From positions 3,410,001 to 3,474,000 of the forward strand of contig CBDBEN010000005.1 in NCBI GenBank assembly GCA_965204405.1: a DNA stretch of 64,000 nt, written 5' to 3'. This DNA comes from JANQPX01 sp965204405 (GTDB lineage: Bacteria; Pseudomonadota; Alphaproteobacteria; Geminicoccales; Geminicoccaceae). Shown piece by piece: positions 16,931-25,757 of the stretch (position 1 is its first letter; every line of letters starts with the position of its first letter). A program made the position numbers and the translations under genes. The notes below the pieces were generated by a model. It ran no database searches. It was not told the DNA's origin and saw only the letters and a list, made by a program, of their open reading frames with translations.

Positions 16931-17944
16931 CTAACGTGACAGGGCCGCATTTACATATCTGGCCGTGACGAAGCGGCTGTAATCATCCAGCGTTTGGCTT
17001 ACCTTGCCCTGCTCCTGCAGAAACTCCGACGTATACCGAATCGCCTTCACAGCCCCCCCTTCGGCACCGCCGCCCAGCCAGCGGTCGGATGCCTGCTCCT
17101 GAAGCGAAGGGAAGGCATAGAGCGCCAGAACGTCGGGCACATCCACCGGATTGCCGCCAACCAGGCTGACGATAATCTGCACCTCCTTCGAATCCGGCGT
17201 AAAGGCTTCCGGGTCGTCGCGATAGGCAGCATCGGCTTCACCTAGGACTCTGACAAAATTCACCATGCCATCGGCGCGCGCTTCCGCGAATGGCCGCATG
17301 ACCACCAAACCGTCGAAGGTCGCTTTGCCAAGCTCGGACAGTTGGCCTGACGTAATCATAACCGTCCCGGTTTCCTTGATTCGGCCTAGCGCCGGATCCC
17401 AGACGAAGCCGGCATCGATTTCACCCTCTTCCCATGCGGCGGCAATGTCGTTGGGCTGCATGTCGACAAGTTCGACCTCGCCGGGGTCGATTCCCCAGAC
17501 CTCAAGCGCGAAGAGAGTGTGAAAATGCGTGGTCGACACGAACGGTACACCGATCTTCTTGCCCTTCAGGGTAGCGGGTTTGGTCGGATCGATGTTCGAA
17601 CCATCGCGCACCACCATCGCTTCGGCTGAAGCAATATCCTCGGCGATCCAGAAGAGCTGAAGGTCGATGCCACTATTGATACCCGCAGCAATCGGGCTTG
17701 ATCCGGCGAGCGCGATATCGACGTCACCCGCGGCCATCGCCTTGATCACCTTGGCGCCGCTGTCGAATCTCTTCCACTCGATCTCCCAGCCGGTCGCCTG
17801 CTCGAAATCGCCCTGGGCGATCGCTACCTTCCAGGGGTTGTAGACCCGCTGAAACCCGACCCGCACAGCGTCGGCGGCGTCGACGGCTGTTGTCGTCAGG
17901 CAGGCAATCGCAAGCATCGTGCCTAGGGTTTGTCTTCGGTTCAT
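16931..17944 (-). CDS. tauA: Taurine-type ABC transporter substrate-binding protein
   Basis: A 337-residue periplasmic protein of the TauA family. It has a signal peptide (MNRRQTLGTMLAIACLTTTA, cleavage after DAADA) and the core VRVGFQRVYNPWKVAIAQGDFEQATGW. Further stretches are DIALAGSSPIAAGINSG and GKKIGVPFVSTTHFHTLFAL, then WVWDPALGRI-like FVWDPALGRI. The family binds taurine or other sulfonates. No tauB or tauC gene is adjacent; it faces the hydroxyacid dehydrogenase and is 44 bases from the Calx-beta gene upstream. It may work with a transporter encoded elsewhere. GAGG precedes the ATG at 17944. Confidence 0.88.
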   Translation of the reverse strand: MNRRQTLGTMLAIACLTTTAVDAADAVRVGFQRVYNPWKVAIAQGDFEQATGWEIEWKRFDSGAKVIKAMAAGDVDIALAGSSPIAAGINSGIDLQLFWIAEDIASAEAMVVRDGSNIDPTKPATLKGKKIGVPFVSTTHFHTLFALEVWGIDPGEVELVDMQPNDIAAAWEEGEIDAGFVWDPALGRIKETGTVMITSGQLSELGKATFDGLVVMRPFAEARADGMVNFVRVLGEADAAYRDDPEAFTPDSKEVQIIVSLVGGNPVDVPDVLALYAFPSLQEQASDRWLGGGAEGGAVKAIRYTSEFLQEQGKVSQTLDDYSRFVTARYVNAALSR

Positions 17945-17988
17945 CTCAAGCCTCGGTTTCTTCGTTATTTCTTATGGATCCAGGAAAA

Positions 17989-18705
17989 TCAGTCATTATC
18001 TCGAATGAGAGCCATAATTTCGTCATTGCCATTGAGCTTCACGAAATTCGGATCGGCATTGACGATAAGCTTCAGGAACTCGGCGTCTTCAGCCAGCCCA
18101 TCATCGACGATCGGAACCTCGAGTTCTCTGACCTGCTCCCCCTCCTCAAAGGTCAGGACACCAGCAAGCGCTTTGTAGTCCGCGTCTGCTGTGGCCGTAC
18201 CGTCGCTTGTAGTATAGATGATCGATATCGGAGCAGATGCCGGTTTGGAAAGCTTGAGCTGAATGAGGGTAGGACGACCGCCTTCTTCACCCGCCACCAA
18301 GCTGAATGAAAGATCCGGCGGTACGGTGTCGGCCTTTGCGGAGACAGCCGCTACCTGGGCTGGATCCGGTTCAACCCAATCCTCGATCACGACGATGCGC
18401 CCCTGGCGTTCGATCTTGGCGGCACCATTGATCCAGTGCTCGAAATGAAATACCAGCGGATCGCCGTTACCCGGATCGAACCGCATCTCGGCAATCGCAT
18501 TGTTGGACATCAACCGGATACCGCCGGCTGCCCGCGACACCGCCATGGTGTTCAGATCTGTCTTCAGAATGCGCCCTTCAAAGACACGCCCATCTTTCAA
18601 ATGGACCGTCTGGCGAAGCTGCTCCGCCGAAGATCGCTCACTGAGGGCCCCCTGACCAAGTAGAAGAAAACTGCCGACTATCAGCCCAAAGCGGCTCCAG
18701 CTCAT
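17989..18705 (-). CDS. Exported Calx-beta domain protein
   Basis: A 238-residue secreted protein. The signal peptide is about 28 residues (MSWSRFGLIVGSFLLLGQGA). A beta-rich N-terminal region (VHLKDGRVFEGRILKTDLNT, residues 32-110) resembles small Sm-like or prokaryotic beta-barrel domains. A single Calx-beta repeat follows (TSDGTATADADYKALAGV, LTFEEGEQVRELEVPIVDD), with acidic residues for calcium. It is upstream of tauA on the same strand with a 44-base gap. The role is unknown; surface or calcium-binding adhesion is inference. Confidence 0.75.
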   Translation of the reverse strand: MSWSRFGLIVGSFLLLGQGALSERSSAEQLRQTVHLKDGRVFEGRILKTDLNTMAVSRAAGGIRLMSNNAIAEMRFDPGNGDPLVFHFEHWINGAAKIERQGRIVVIEDWVEPDPAQVAAVSAKADTVPPDLSFSLVAGEEGGRPTLIQLKLSKPASAPISIIYTTSDGTATADADYKALAGVLTFEEGEQVRELEVPIVDDGLAEDAEFLKLIVNADPNFVKLNGNDEIMALIRDND

Positions 18706-18897
18706 TTCTGCGTTCCTTCTCGATTCTTTCTTTTTTTGGTAACCTCACTCAAATTGAAGCCGTCCTAGCAGGACCCCTCACCCGCAGCAACAACTTTCAA
18801 TACAATTAAAATACCAACAACACCCGCAAAGCGCGTATCCACACCAGCAGCATAGGCTAATTTAGAGGCCGCCCGGAAAGCGTGTCAAATGATCAGT

Positions 18898-20721
18898 TCA
18901 CTTGGCGTGCAGGATTTCATCCCGCCAATGCGCCCTCTCCCGGACGGGCCCAATCACGGTCAGAGGTGAGTGCTGCAGGTCTTCAGGCGTCTCGATCCGC
19001 ACCTCGATGAGATTGGCGCCCGAGAGCTCATCGGGATCGAAGGCAAAGCGGACTTCCCGGTGATTATTCCCATCGGCGTAAATCGAGCGGCCATGGATAG
19101 GATGGTCGATCAGCTTCTCAAGACCGAGAATATCTGCAAGGCTGGGATACAGGTCCACAAGCTGGGTCAATTGCTTGGTTTCCCGAAGCGGTCCGGTGTC
19201 ATTCGGCCGCTTGATCATCAGCAAAGCGTTGGCTCCGGATAGGAGTTCGTTGTCGGGCCTGCCGAGCGTGGTGCTTGCAGCACGATAGTCCGGCGGATCG
19301 GACAGGAACCCCTCTTCAGCGCCGGTATCGGCATGCAGCAGGATCGTAGCACTATCATAGTGGCCGAGCGTCTGCAGCCGGATGAGAAAGTCTTCGATCA
19401 GCCTGATCGAGCAGGTGGACTGATCGAGATAGGCGCGCCTGTGGCCGGCATCATCACGGCTCTCGGCATGCGGATCATAGTAAGCGCAGTCTGCATCAAG
19501 AACATAGGGAATATGCGGCAGGACAGCGTGTGCATATACATACTCGCCTGTGCCGCCGCGAAGAGCTTCATCAGCGACCAGCTGCTCGAACATGTATTTG
19601 CTCGCAACGACTTCGATGCCCTTGTTCACGGTAAGGCGCTTCGGCTCGTCATCGGCATTTGGGTTCGAGCCCGACAAGCTACTCAAGCCGGCAAGCAGCA
19701 GATCTCCGGCGCTTCCGGCAAACGGCAAAGCCTCCTCGGTCAGTGGATTGGGAACGGGCCGAAGCAGCCAGAGCATCACAAAGTCGGAAAACCCACTGTA
19801 GGGAATGCCGGTCCGCTCATGGTAGATATCCCTCAGGTAGTAAAAAACATCGACATTCTCATCATCCCACTGCCGGAATGGTGCGTAGTTCCACACGCGA
19901 TAATCCTGATCCGAGAGCATCCTTTGGATGCCTTGCTCCCGCCAGATCTCGCGGAACCAATCCTTGTAGTCACCGGTGTGGTAGAAGGTACTGGTTAGAT
20001 AGCTGGCGCGGGACGGAACGGTCGTAAGGTAGTTGGCGGTGTTGTTTCGAAACAGCTCGAAACCTCGAAATGACTTTCGCGCATCCGCACGGTCGACGGC
20101 TTCGAGAAAGGCATCGGTCTGCATCCGGTCGAGCACGATATGGTAGACATTGCCATTGCTCGACCTGGTATCAGGCTCGGTTCTGGCAATGACGGGTTCC
20201 GGTGTGAGCAGATATATCAGCACGAAACCCGCATAACCGATCCCGACAAGAGCCAGAAATGCCGCAAGAACCGCCGCGATCTGCTCCCCCTTTCCGCGCA
20301 GGAGAAAGGTCAGAAGAGACACGCAAACCAAGCCGATCCCTACTTCGAGCAGCGTGTATTTAAGCGGCTCATCACTTGTCAGCTCAGTACCATCGAGGCG
20401 ATCGATCTGCACGGATGCGTAGAGATCAGCAAGAAGCAGATACCAGCCAAGGATAAACAACGATAAGGCGACGCCACGCGCGATCCATGGTCTCCACGCC
20501 GCGACTCCGGCAAGCAGGATCCAGGCGACCAGCACGCAAAGAGTGCCCGTGATCGGCAGAAAAGCGAGCTGGCCGAGCGTAAGTTCCCACTCCTCGGTCT
20601 GATTGAAGAACAATTCGCAAGGCATGATCAGAAAGACGACCACGAACGGTGCGGTCGCGAGCAGATAATGCTGCCCGCCGAAGACAGTCGAGGCTGATCC
20701 TGCTGGAAGTGAAGACGACAT
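18898..20721 (-). CDS. Membrane-bound phosphoglycerol-transferase/sulfatase-fold protein
   Basis: A 607-residue protein with about five N-terminal membrane helices (residues 20-175) and a periplasmic alkaline-phosphatase-superfamily domain. YHIVLDRMQTDAF has the first metal Asp. TVPSRASYLT is the nucleophile loop with Thr where sulfatases have Cys or Ser, as in LtaS/MdoB-type transferases. HADTGAEEGFL gives further ligands. It probably adds a phosphate-linked group to an envelope glycan. It overlaps the upstream methyltransferase stop by one base (TAATG), so translation is coupled. It is the last gene of a three-gene envelope operon. Confidence 0.82.
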   Translation of the reverse strand: MSSSLPAGSASTVFGGQHYLLATAPFVVVFLIMPCELFFNQTEEWELTLGQLAFLPITGTLCVLVAWILLAGVAAWRPWIARGVALSLFILGWYLLLADLYASVQIDRLDGTELTSDEPLKYTLLEVGIGLVCVSLLTFLLRGKGEQIAAVLAAFLALVGIGYAGFVLIYLLTPEPVIARTEPDTRSSNGNVYHIVLDRMQTDAFLEAVDRADARKSFRGFELFRNNTANYLTTVPSRASYLTSTFYHTGDYKDWFREIWREQGIQRMLSDQDYRVWNYAPFRQWDDENVDVFYYLRDIYHERTGIPYSGFSDFVMLWLLRPVPNPLTEEALPFAGSAGDLLLAGLSSLSGSNPNADDEPKRLTVNKGIEVVASKYMFEQLVADEALRGGTGEYVYAHAVLPHIPYVLDADCAYYDPHAESRDDAGHRRAYLDQSTCSIRLIEDFLIRLQTLGHYDSATILLHADTGAEEGFLSDPPDYRAASTTLGRPDNELLSGANALLMIKRPNDTGPLRETKQLTQLVDLYPSLADILGLEKLIDHPIHGRSIYADGNNHREVRFAFDPDELSGANLIEVRIETPEDLQHSPLTVIGPVRERAHWRDEILHAK

Positions 20722-22118
20722 TAGGTGGAGCTGTACCAGAAAAGCTCGCGTCCCGACGCCGAAACCACTTGGCGCTCGACGATTCGCACGCGGCTTTTCA
20801 GCGCCGCCTCGAAATGCGCGACATCATAGTTCCCGAAGATATCCTCACGCAGCGCCAGCATGCGCTGCACCGTCGGATCGTTCTTGGGCACAAATTCGAT
20901 GACGCCGGCTGGTGCCAAGCTGGTCAGCCAGGCCAGCAGCTGATCGAGCGGAATATTGCGGGCGATGGCCAGATGATGCACGAAGGCCAGAGCAAGCAAA
21001 GCATTCGCCGGCGCGCGGTCGGCAAGCCCTGGCCGCTCGGCCTGACGCCATCCTTGAGCCGGGCTGGGATTGGCCGCATCCAGATAGAGCGGCAAAAAGG
21101 CAAGGTCATCGTCTACAGCACGCGCAAATGCCCCATCCAGCGCACCTTGGTCCATGTCGAATCCGATGACCGATCCGGCTCCCATTTCGAGGGCGAGAGC
21201 GCTGTAAGCACCGGTATTGCAGCCGAAATCGAACAGCAACGCCGGTTTGGTGGCGCTGACAAACGCGGCGACCATGTCGCGTTTGGCCAGCTCTTCCGGA
21301 TCGTCGTAGCTGTGGGTCTGGGTATAGTCCTGCCAGATCGTCTTGCCGGTATCGGCAGGCTTGAGCTTATCGACCCAGCTTAGAAGCTGGCTGAGCATCG
21401 CCTTGAACGCTGGCTTGGCGAGCCGGCGCTCCGGCATCTTGGACGGCGTTTGATCCGCATTGCTGATCGCCTTGCGCTGCAACTTCGCAGGCAGCACCAC
21501 TTGGCTAGCGATCCGCCAGGACAGCTTGCTGCGAAGGGGCAGGAGGCGTGCTAGCTCGGCGCTGGAAATGCCCTCCAGGCTACCCCGGTACCAGGCATTG
21601 TGGGGCATGCCCAGATGCGCGCGCAGCAGCAGCGGATTGAGAAACTGGTCGCAGAACTGCTGATGGCCCAGCCAGTATTCACCATCGCGGTAGCGCCTAA
21701 GCGAAAGTGTGTCGATAAAGGTCGGCTTCGGGCCGTTGAACTGGATATTGTAGGCGCTGGCATCGGAAAGCGTAACGTCATGCTCGATCAGGCAGAGATG
21801 CAGTTCCAGATGCAATTTCGCAGCAGCCTTAAGCGCTGAAAACGGCCATTCATAGGGAAATGTGATGAAGGGAATCTTAGGATGCTCAATCACATATCGG
21901 GCGTTTCGTCCATCCTCGCCGAGAATATCCGGATCGACTTCAGCTGCTCCTGTCAGCAGCCCTTCGGCGGCGAGCCGCTCCAGCAGGCCCGCATCCCTGA
22001 CATGCTCATAGTCAAGGACCGCACCTTCGGCGATAGTCCTGAAGATACGGTCGCCGGATCGAAAAACCTTGCCTGCGGGATCGCGAAAGGAGCCCGGAAC
22101 CTGAGCCGGAGCCTGCAT
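20721..22118 (-). CDS. Class I SAM-dependent methyltransferase (NoeA-like)
   Basis: A 465-residue protein. The N-terminal 230 residues form a conserved but uncharacterised domain (FITFPYEWPFSALKAAAKLH, LSDASAYNIQFNGPKPTFID, LRAHLGMPHNAWYRG). The C-terminal domain has the SAM-binding loop LLFDFGCNTGAYSALALEMG and a Rossmann pattern through FVHHLAIARNIPLDQLLAWL. It resembles the nodulation protein NoeA group, whose substrates are poorly known. AGGA lies six bases before the ATG at 22118. It is placed between a DPGVGS small membrane protein (2-base gap) and the phosphoglycerol-transferase-like gene. Confidence 0.82.
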   Translation of the reverse strand: MQAPAQVPGSFRDPAGKVFRSGDRIFRTIAEGAVLDYEHVRDAGLLERLAAEGLLTGAAEVDPDILGEDGRNARYVIEHPKIPFITFPYEWPFSALKAAAKLHLELHLCLIEHDVTLSDASAYNIQFNGPKPTFIDTLSLRRYRDGEYWLGHQQFCDQFLNPLLLRAHLGMPHNAWYRGSLEGISSAELARLLPLRSKLSWRIASQVVLPAKLQRKAISNADQTPSKMPERRLAKPAFKAMLSQLLSWVDKLKPADTGKTIWQDYTQTHSYDDPEELAKRDMVAAFVSATKPALLFDFGCNTGAYSALALEMGAGSVIGFDMDQGALDGAFARAVDDDLAFLPLYLDAANPSPAQGWRQAERPGLADRAPANALLALAFVHHLAIARNIPLDQLLAWLTSLAPAGVIEFVPKNDPTVQRMLALREDIFGNYDVAHFEAALKSRVRIVERQVVSASGRELFWYSST

Positions 22119-22120
22119 CG

Positions 22121-22348
22121 TCAGTCCTGATTTTCCGCTTGTCCCTTGTTGGGCTCCGAAGTGCTGTCGCTCGATCTGAAGAAGCTTTTGATGCGCTGCC
22201 AGTAATAGCCGACCGTCACGGAGGCAGCAGCGACAAGCGCGACCAGACTTTGCAGCAGAATGCTGCCCACGCCCGGATCGATATAGGCGAAGGCATGTCC
22301 GGTTGTTGCGATCAGCATAAGAAATGCAAGAGAAGCGAGGTGAAGCAT
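22121..22348 (-). CDS. Small membrane protein with DPGVGS motif
   Basis: 75 residues: a signal peptide (MLHLASLAFLMLIATTGHAF), the conserved-looking AYIDPGVGSILLQSLVALVA at the processed N-terminus, one membrane helix, then a short basic and acidic cytoplasmic tail. Small proteins with a YIDPGTGS motif are widespread beside sulfatase-fold and methyltransferase genes. The function is unknown to me. First gene of the three-gene operon. Confidence 0.78.
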   Translation of the reverse strand: MLHLASLAFLMLIATTGHAFAYIDPGVGSILLQSLVALVAAASVTVGYYWQRIKSFFRSSDSTSEPNKGQAENQD

Positions 22349-22670
22349 AATGGTGTCGCGATGCTGTTAGATGAACGTTGGATGAATAGACGACGACCAG
22401 GCAAACATCGAAAGTTTATAAAAATTCCACAAAATTCACCTATAATTCCAAAACCTACCGTCCTCTTTCTTCTAGCGCCTCTTGCGGCCCGCATGCACAC
22501 CGACAACAAACTTGGTGATGCGGCAGGCACTGAACCGAGAGGGATGGCGAGCTGAACAGAGCTGATGTCGCCTTTTAGTCAGTAGTGCCCGCCAGCCCAC
22601 CATTTTGATATGGGCTTGCAATGCCTATAATCGCCACATCTATCCCGTGATCTTGGTTGGTAGCGAAAAT
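22349..22670. promoter_or_regulatory. Divergent promoter region with a TATAAT box before uraD
   Basis: No gene is seen in these 322 bases. TATAAT at 22626-22631, with TTTGAT at 22604-22609 (16-base spacing), is a plausible sigma-70 promoter about 40 bases before the uraD ATG. The AT-rich stretch 22409-22460 probably holds the promoter of the minus-strand envelope operon. Confidence 0.45.
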
Positions 22671-23207
22671 ATGATGAGAACCACAGTCCAAAGCGCGTTA
22701 AGCAGACCGTCGGCGATGAGCCGGCCAACGTTCGTCAAGGCCTTCGGCGGCGTGTTCGAGCATTCGCCCTGGATTGCTGATCGGAGCTACCGGTGGCTGC
22801 ATGGACAAACCTGCGATCAGGCCGATGCCCTGCATGCCATTCTTGCGGATGTCTTTCGAAAGGCGGCGCCTGACGAACGGCTGGGAGTCCTCAAAGCGCA
22901 TCCGGACCTGGCGGGCAAGCTGGCGAGGGCCGGGAGGCTGACAGCGGAATCGACCGCCGAGCAGGCCCAGGCCGGGCTGGACCTGCTGACCGATGAGGAA
23001 CTTGCCACCTTCTCCGATTTGAACGATGCGTATGTCACGAAATTCGGGTTTCCGTTCATCATCGCGGTGCGCGACCACGACAAGCCCAGCATTCTCGCCG
23101 CTTTTCAGCGAAGGTTAGCCCAGGACCGCGATGCCGAGTTCGCCGAGGCCTGCCGCCAGGTCGAACGGATCGCGCAGCTGCGCCTGAGAGATATGCTGCC
23201 GCGATAG
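22671..23207 (+). CDS. uraD: OHCU decarboxylase (ureide pathway)
   Basis: 2-oxo-4-hydroxy-4-carboxy-5-ureidoimidazoline decarboxylase, the last step from urate to S-allantoin, about 178 residues. Family marks: FVKAFGGVFEHSPWIADRSY, LKAHPDLAGKLARAG (catalytic His-Pro motif), ESTAEQAQAGLDLLTDEE and LNDAYVTKFGFPFIIAVRDH. ATGs at 22671 and 22674 are adjacent; the ribosome site is weak. It is followed by a xanthine/urate-type permease on the same strand, which supports a purine-degradation role. Urate oxidase and hydroxyisourate hydrolase are not in the window. Confidence 0.92.
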   Translation: MMRTTVQSALSRPSAMSRPTFVKAFGGVFEHSPWIADRSYRWLHGQTCDQADALHAILADVFRKAAPDERLGVLKAHPDLAGKLARAGRLTAESTAEQAQAGLDLLTDEELATFSDLNDAYVTKFGFPFIIAVRDHDKPSILAAFQRRLAQDRDAEFAEACRQVERIAQLRLRDMLPR

Positions 23208-23380
23208 GCCAGCCGGTCCTGTTGCCTGGCCCCCATCATTCGGACCAAATCGCCGACATACCCTCATACTGCCCCCACCCTTCACCAAATTCAGCGAATA
23301 TTGTACATTAATCTTGGTGACAAAGGCGGTCCGATGATGCTCAGTGGAGCATCCATAGCCGTCAGGGGAGGAACAGACCG

Positions 23381-24823
23381 ATGGCCGATACGTCAATAGG
23401 AACGCCGGAACAGCTCCGCGATCCCAACTATACGCCGGGGCTTCACAAAGCGATTCCGCTCGGCATTCAGCATGTTCTGGCGATGTTCGTCTCGAACGTC
23501 ACGCCGGCGATCATCGTCGCCGGTGCTGCCGGCTTCGGGTTCGGCTCGAATTCGCCCGACTTTCCGGAACTCCTCTATCTCATTCAGATGTCGATGCTTT
23601 TTGCAGGCATCGCCACCCTGCTGCAAACCGTGACGCTCGGACCGGTGGGTGCTGCCCTGCCGGTGGTGCAAGGCACCAGCTTTGCCTTCCTGCCGATCAT
23701 GATCCCGCTGGTGGCCGGCAAAGGTGTCGATGGACTGGCCGCCCTGTTCGGCGGTGTCATCATCGGCGGTATCTTCCATGCCTTGCTCGGTACGATCATC
23801 GGCAGGATCCGCTTTGCCCTGCCGCCGCTGGTTACAGGCCTGGTCGTGACCCTGATCGGCCTTGCCCTGGTGAAGGTCGGCATTCAATATGCCGCAGGCG
23901 GCGTTCCCGCCCTGCAGAACGATCTGCCGGAATTCGGCAGCCTCCTGAACTGGTCGGCAGCGCTGGTGGTGATCGTCGTCACCTTGGGCCTGAAGTTCTT
24001 CACCCGCGGCATGCTCGCCGTGTCTGCGGTGCTTATCGGTTTGATCGCAGGCTACATCTACGCCTTGGCCGTGGGCATGCTGTCGGTCGAGGCAATCACC
24101 GGTAGTTGGGACAAAGCTGCCGCCTTCGCTCTTCCTTCGCCCTTCAAATATGGCTTCGAGTTCTCGGCTGCCGCCGTGATCGGCTTTTGCCTGATGGCCT
24201 TCGTCTCCGCCGTAGAGACGGTGGGCGATGTCTCCGGGATCACCAAGGGTGGTGCCGGGCGCGAGGCGACGGACAAGGAAATCGAAGGGGCCACCTATGC
24301 CGACGGTGTGGGCTCGGCTTTTGCGGGCATCTTCGGCGGCCTCCCCAACACGTCATTCAGCCAGAATGTCGGGCTGATCGCCATGACCGGCGTGATGAGC
24401 CGCCATGTGGTGACCTGCGGGGCGATTTTCCTGATCATCTGCGGCCTAATCCCCAAGGTCGGCAGCATCATCCGCACCGTGCCGATCGAGGTGCTCGGCG
24501 GCGGTGTGATCGTGATGTTCGGCATGGTGGTCGCAGCCGGCATCTCGATGCTTTCGGATGTTCACTGGAACCGGCGCAATATGGTGATCTTTGCAATCGC
24601 GCTTGCGATCGGCCTCGGTCTGCAGCTTGAGCCGAAGGCTGTGCAGTATCTCCCGGACACCCTTCGTATCCTGATGACGTCCGGTCTCCTTCCGGCGGCG
24701 CTGATCGCGATCGTCTTGAACCTGATCCTGCCGGAGGAGCTTGCCGAAGAGGCGACCGAAGAAGTGACCGGCGGCATGGCCGGTCATGGAACCGGCAGCC
24801 TCCCGGGAAGTTCCTCGGACTAA
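23381..24823 (+). CDS. Xanthine/urate permease (NCS2/NAT family)
   Basis: A 480-residue symporter with about 12-14 membrane segments. It carries the nucleobase-ascorbate transporter signature SFSQNVGLIAMTGV near residue 325 and the preceding FVSAVETVGDVSG region with the substrate Glu. The C-terminus is a charged tail (EELAEEATEEVTGG). Starts at the ATG at 23381 after GGGGAGG. Pairing with uraD suggests uric acid or xanthine as the substrate; that is inference. Confidence 0.92.
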   Translation: MADTSIGTPEQLRDPNYTPGLHKAIPLGIQHVLAMFVSNVTPAIIVAGAAGFGFGSNSPDFPELLYLIQMSMLFAGIATLLQTVTLGPVGAALPVVQGTSFAFLPIMIPLVAGKGVDGLAALFGGVIIGGIFHALLGTIIGRIRFALPPLVTGLVVTLIGLALVKVGIQYAAGGVPALQNDLPEFGSLLNWSAALVVIVVTLGLKFFTRGMLAVSAVLIGLIAGYIYALAVGMLSVEAITGSWDKAAAFALPSPFKYGFEFSAAAVIGFCLMAFVSAVETVGDVSGITKGGAGREATDKEIEGATYADGVGSAFAGIFGGLPNTSFSQNVGLIAMTGVMSRHVVTCGAIFLIICGLIPKVGSIIRTVPIEVLGGGVIVMFGMVVAAGISMLSDVHWNRRNMVIFAIALAIGLGLQLEPKAVQYLPDTLRILMTSGLLPAALIAIVLNLILPEELAEEATEEVTGGMAGHGTGSLPGSSSD

Positions 24824-24834
24824 AGAGGCAAATC

Positions 24835-24890
24835 AAGGGAGGTATGGCTTGACTGGTGCCCCAAAGAAGCCGGTCGGACATACCTCCCTT
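24835..24890 (+). terminator. Long hairpin after the permease gene
   Basis: AAGGGAGGTATG (24835-24846) and CATACCTCCCTT (24879-24890) are a perfect 12-base inverted repeat. Inner bases (GACTGG with CCGGTC) extend the stem. It starts 12 bases after the permease stop. No T-run follows, so it may protect the mRNA end or work with rho. It could also be a palindromic repeat element. Confidence 0.6.
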
Positions 24891-25018
24891 CGACAACGCT
24901 GTATCCTCCGCTCCCGATCGCCGCTATAGCAGAGCCACCTGACGTTGCTCAGCTATCGTTCATTTCGAATGCGCTAGCCTGCAACCACTTGGCATGAAGG
25001 CTTAAAGGGAGCTCTGGG

Positions 25019-25684
25019 TTGACGACTGAAACGGTGGCAAAGGAAAACAAGCTTGGCTGCCTGCCCATCCTGGGCATCGTCCTGGTGACGATGCTCGTGA
25101 CCGCCGGCGCCACCATCTGGCTGATCAACAGCCAGCTTTTCGCCAAGAGCTTCGAGCCGGTCCAGCTCACCTCCGAAGAGCAGGAGGTCCTGACCACCAA
25201 GCTCGAGCAGATCGGCCTTGGTGACGACGAGCCGGCAACGGCTGCAGCCGCCGATGACACCGCACCCGAACCCTATAGCGAGGATCCGGAAAAGCGCCGG
25301 ATCAGGCTCACCGAGCGTGAGCTGAACGCGCTCCTCGCCGAGGGCACCGATCTCGCCGAACGGCTGGTGATCGACCTTGCCGACGATGTCGCAAGCGCCA
25401 AGCTCCTGATCGATCTGGACCCGGATTTTCCCTTTCTTGGCGGCAAGACCTTGAAAGTGAGCGCCGGCGCCGAATTGGCCTACACCAACAGCCGCCCGAC
25501 CGTCGTTCTGAAGGGCGTCAGCGTTTGGGGCGTCCCCATCCCCAATGCCTGGCTTGGTGGGCTGAAGAATGTCGATCTGGTCCGCGAGTTCGGCGGCCAG
25601 GACGGCTTTTGGTCCGCCTTCGCCGACGGCATCAAGGATATCCGCGTCGAAGAAGGCCACCTCCTCATCCAGCTCAACGAATAA
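25019..25684 (+). CDS. Membrane-anchored protein of unknown function
   Basis: A 221-residue protein that starts at TTG 25019, with AGGGAG eight bases upstream. It has one N-terminal membrane helix (residues 12-37), a variable acidic linker (residues 60-90, PATAAAADDTAPEPYSEDPE) and a conserved-looking periplasmic domain with alternating beta strands (RIRLTERELNALLAEGTDLA, LVIDLADDVASAKLLIDLDP, VLKGVSVWGVPIPNAWLGG). I do not recognise a named family; the fold hints at a lipid- or ligand-binding beta domain. It stands alone and converges on the enolase-superfamily gene. Confidence 0.72.
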   Translation: MTTETVAKENKLGCLPILGIVLVTMLVTAGATIWLINSQLFAKSFEPVQLTSEEQEVLTTKLEQIGLGDDEPATAAAADDTAPEPYSEDPEKRRIRLTERELNALLAEGTDLAERLVIDLADDVASAKLLIDLDPDFPFLGGKTLKVSAGAELAYTNSRPTVVLKGVSVWGVPIPNAWLGGLKNVDLVREFGGQDGFWSAFADGIKDIRVEEGHLLIQLNE

Positions 25685-25698
25685 TCGACGGCGTCGAT
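25684..25698. terminator. Small palindrome at convergent gene ends
   Basis: ATCGAC (25684-25689) and GTCGAT (25693-25698) form a 6-base stem with a 3-base loop starting at the last stop-codon base of the upstream gene. The gap to the convergent gene is only 73 bases. Weak evidence for a terminator. Confidence 0.3.
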
Positions 25699-25757
25699 AG
25701 GCGTTACTTGGCGGCGGTGCAGACGGGTACTGATGAGAATCGCTTTACGAAACTGCG

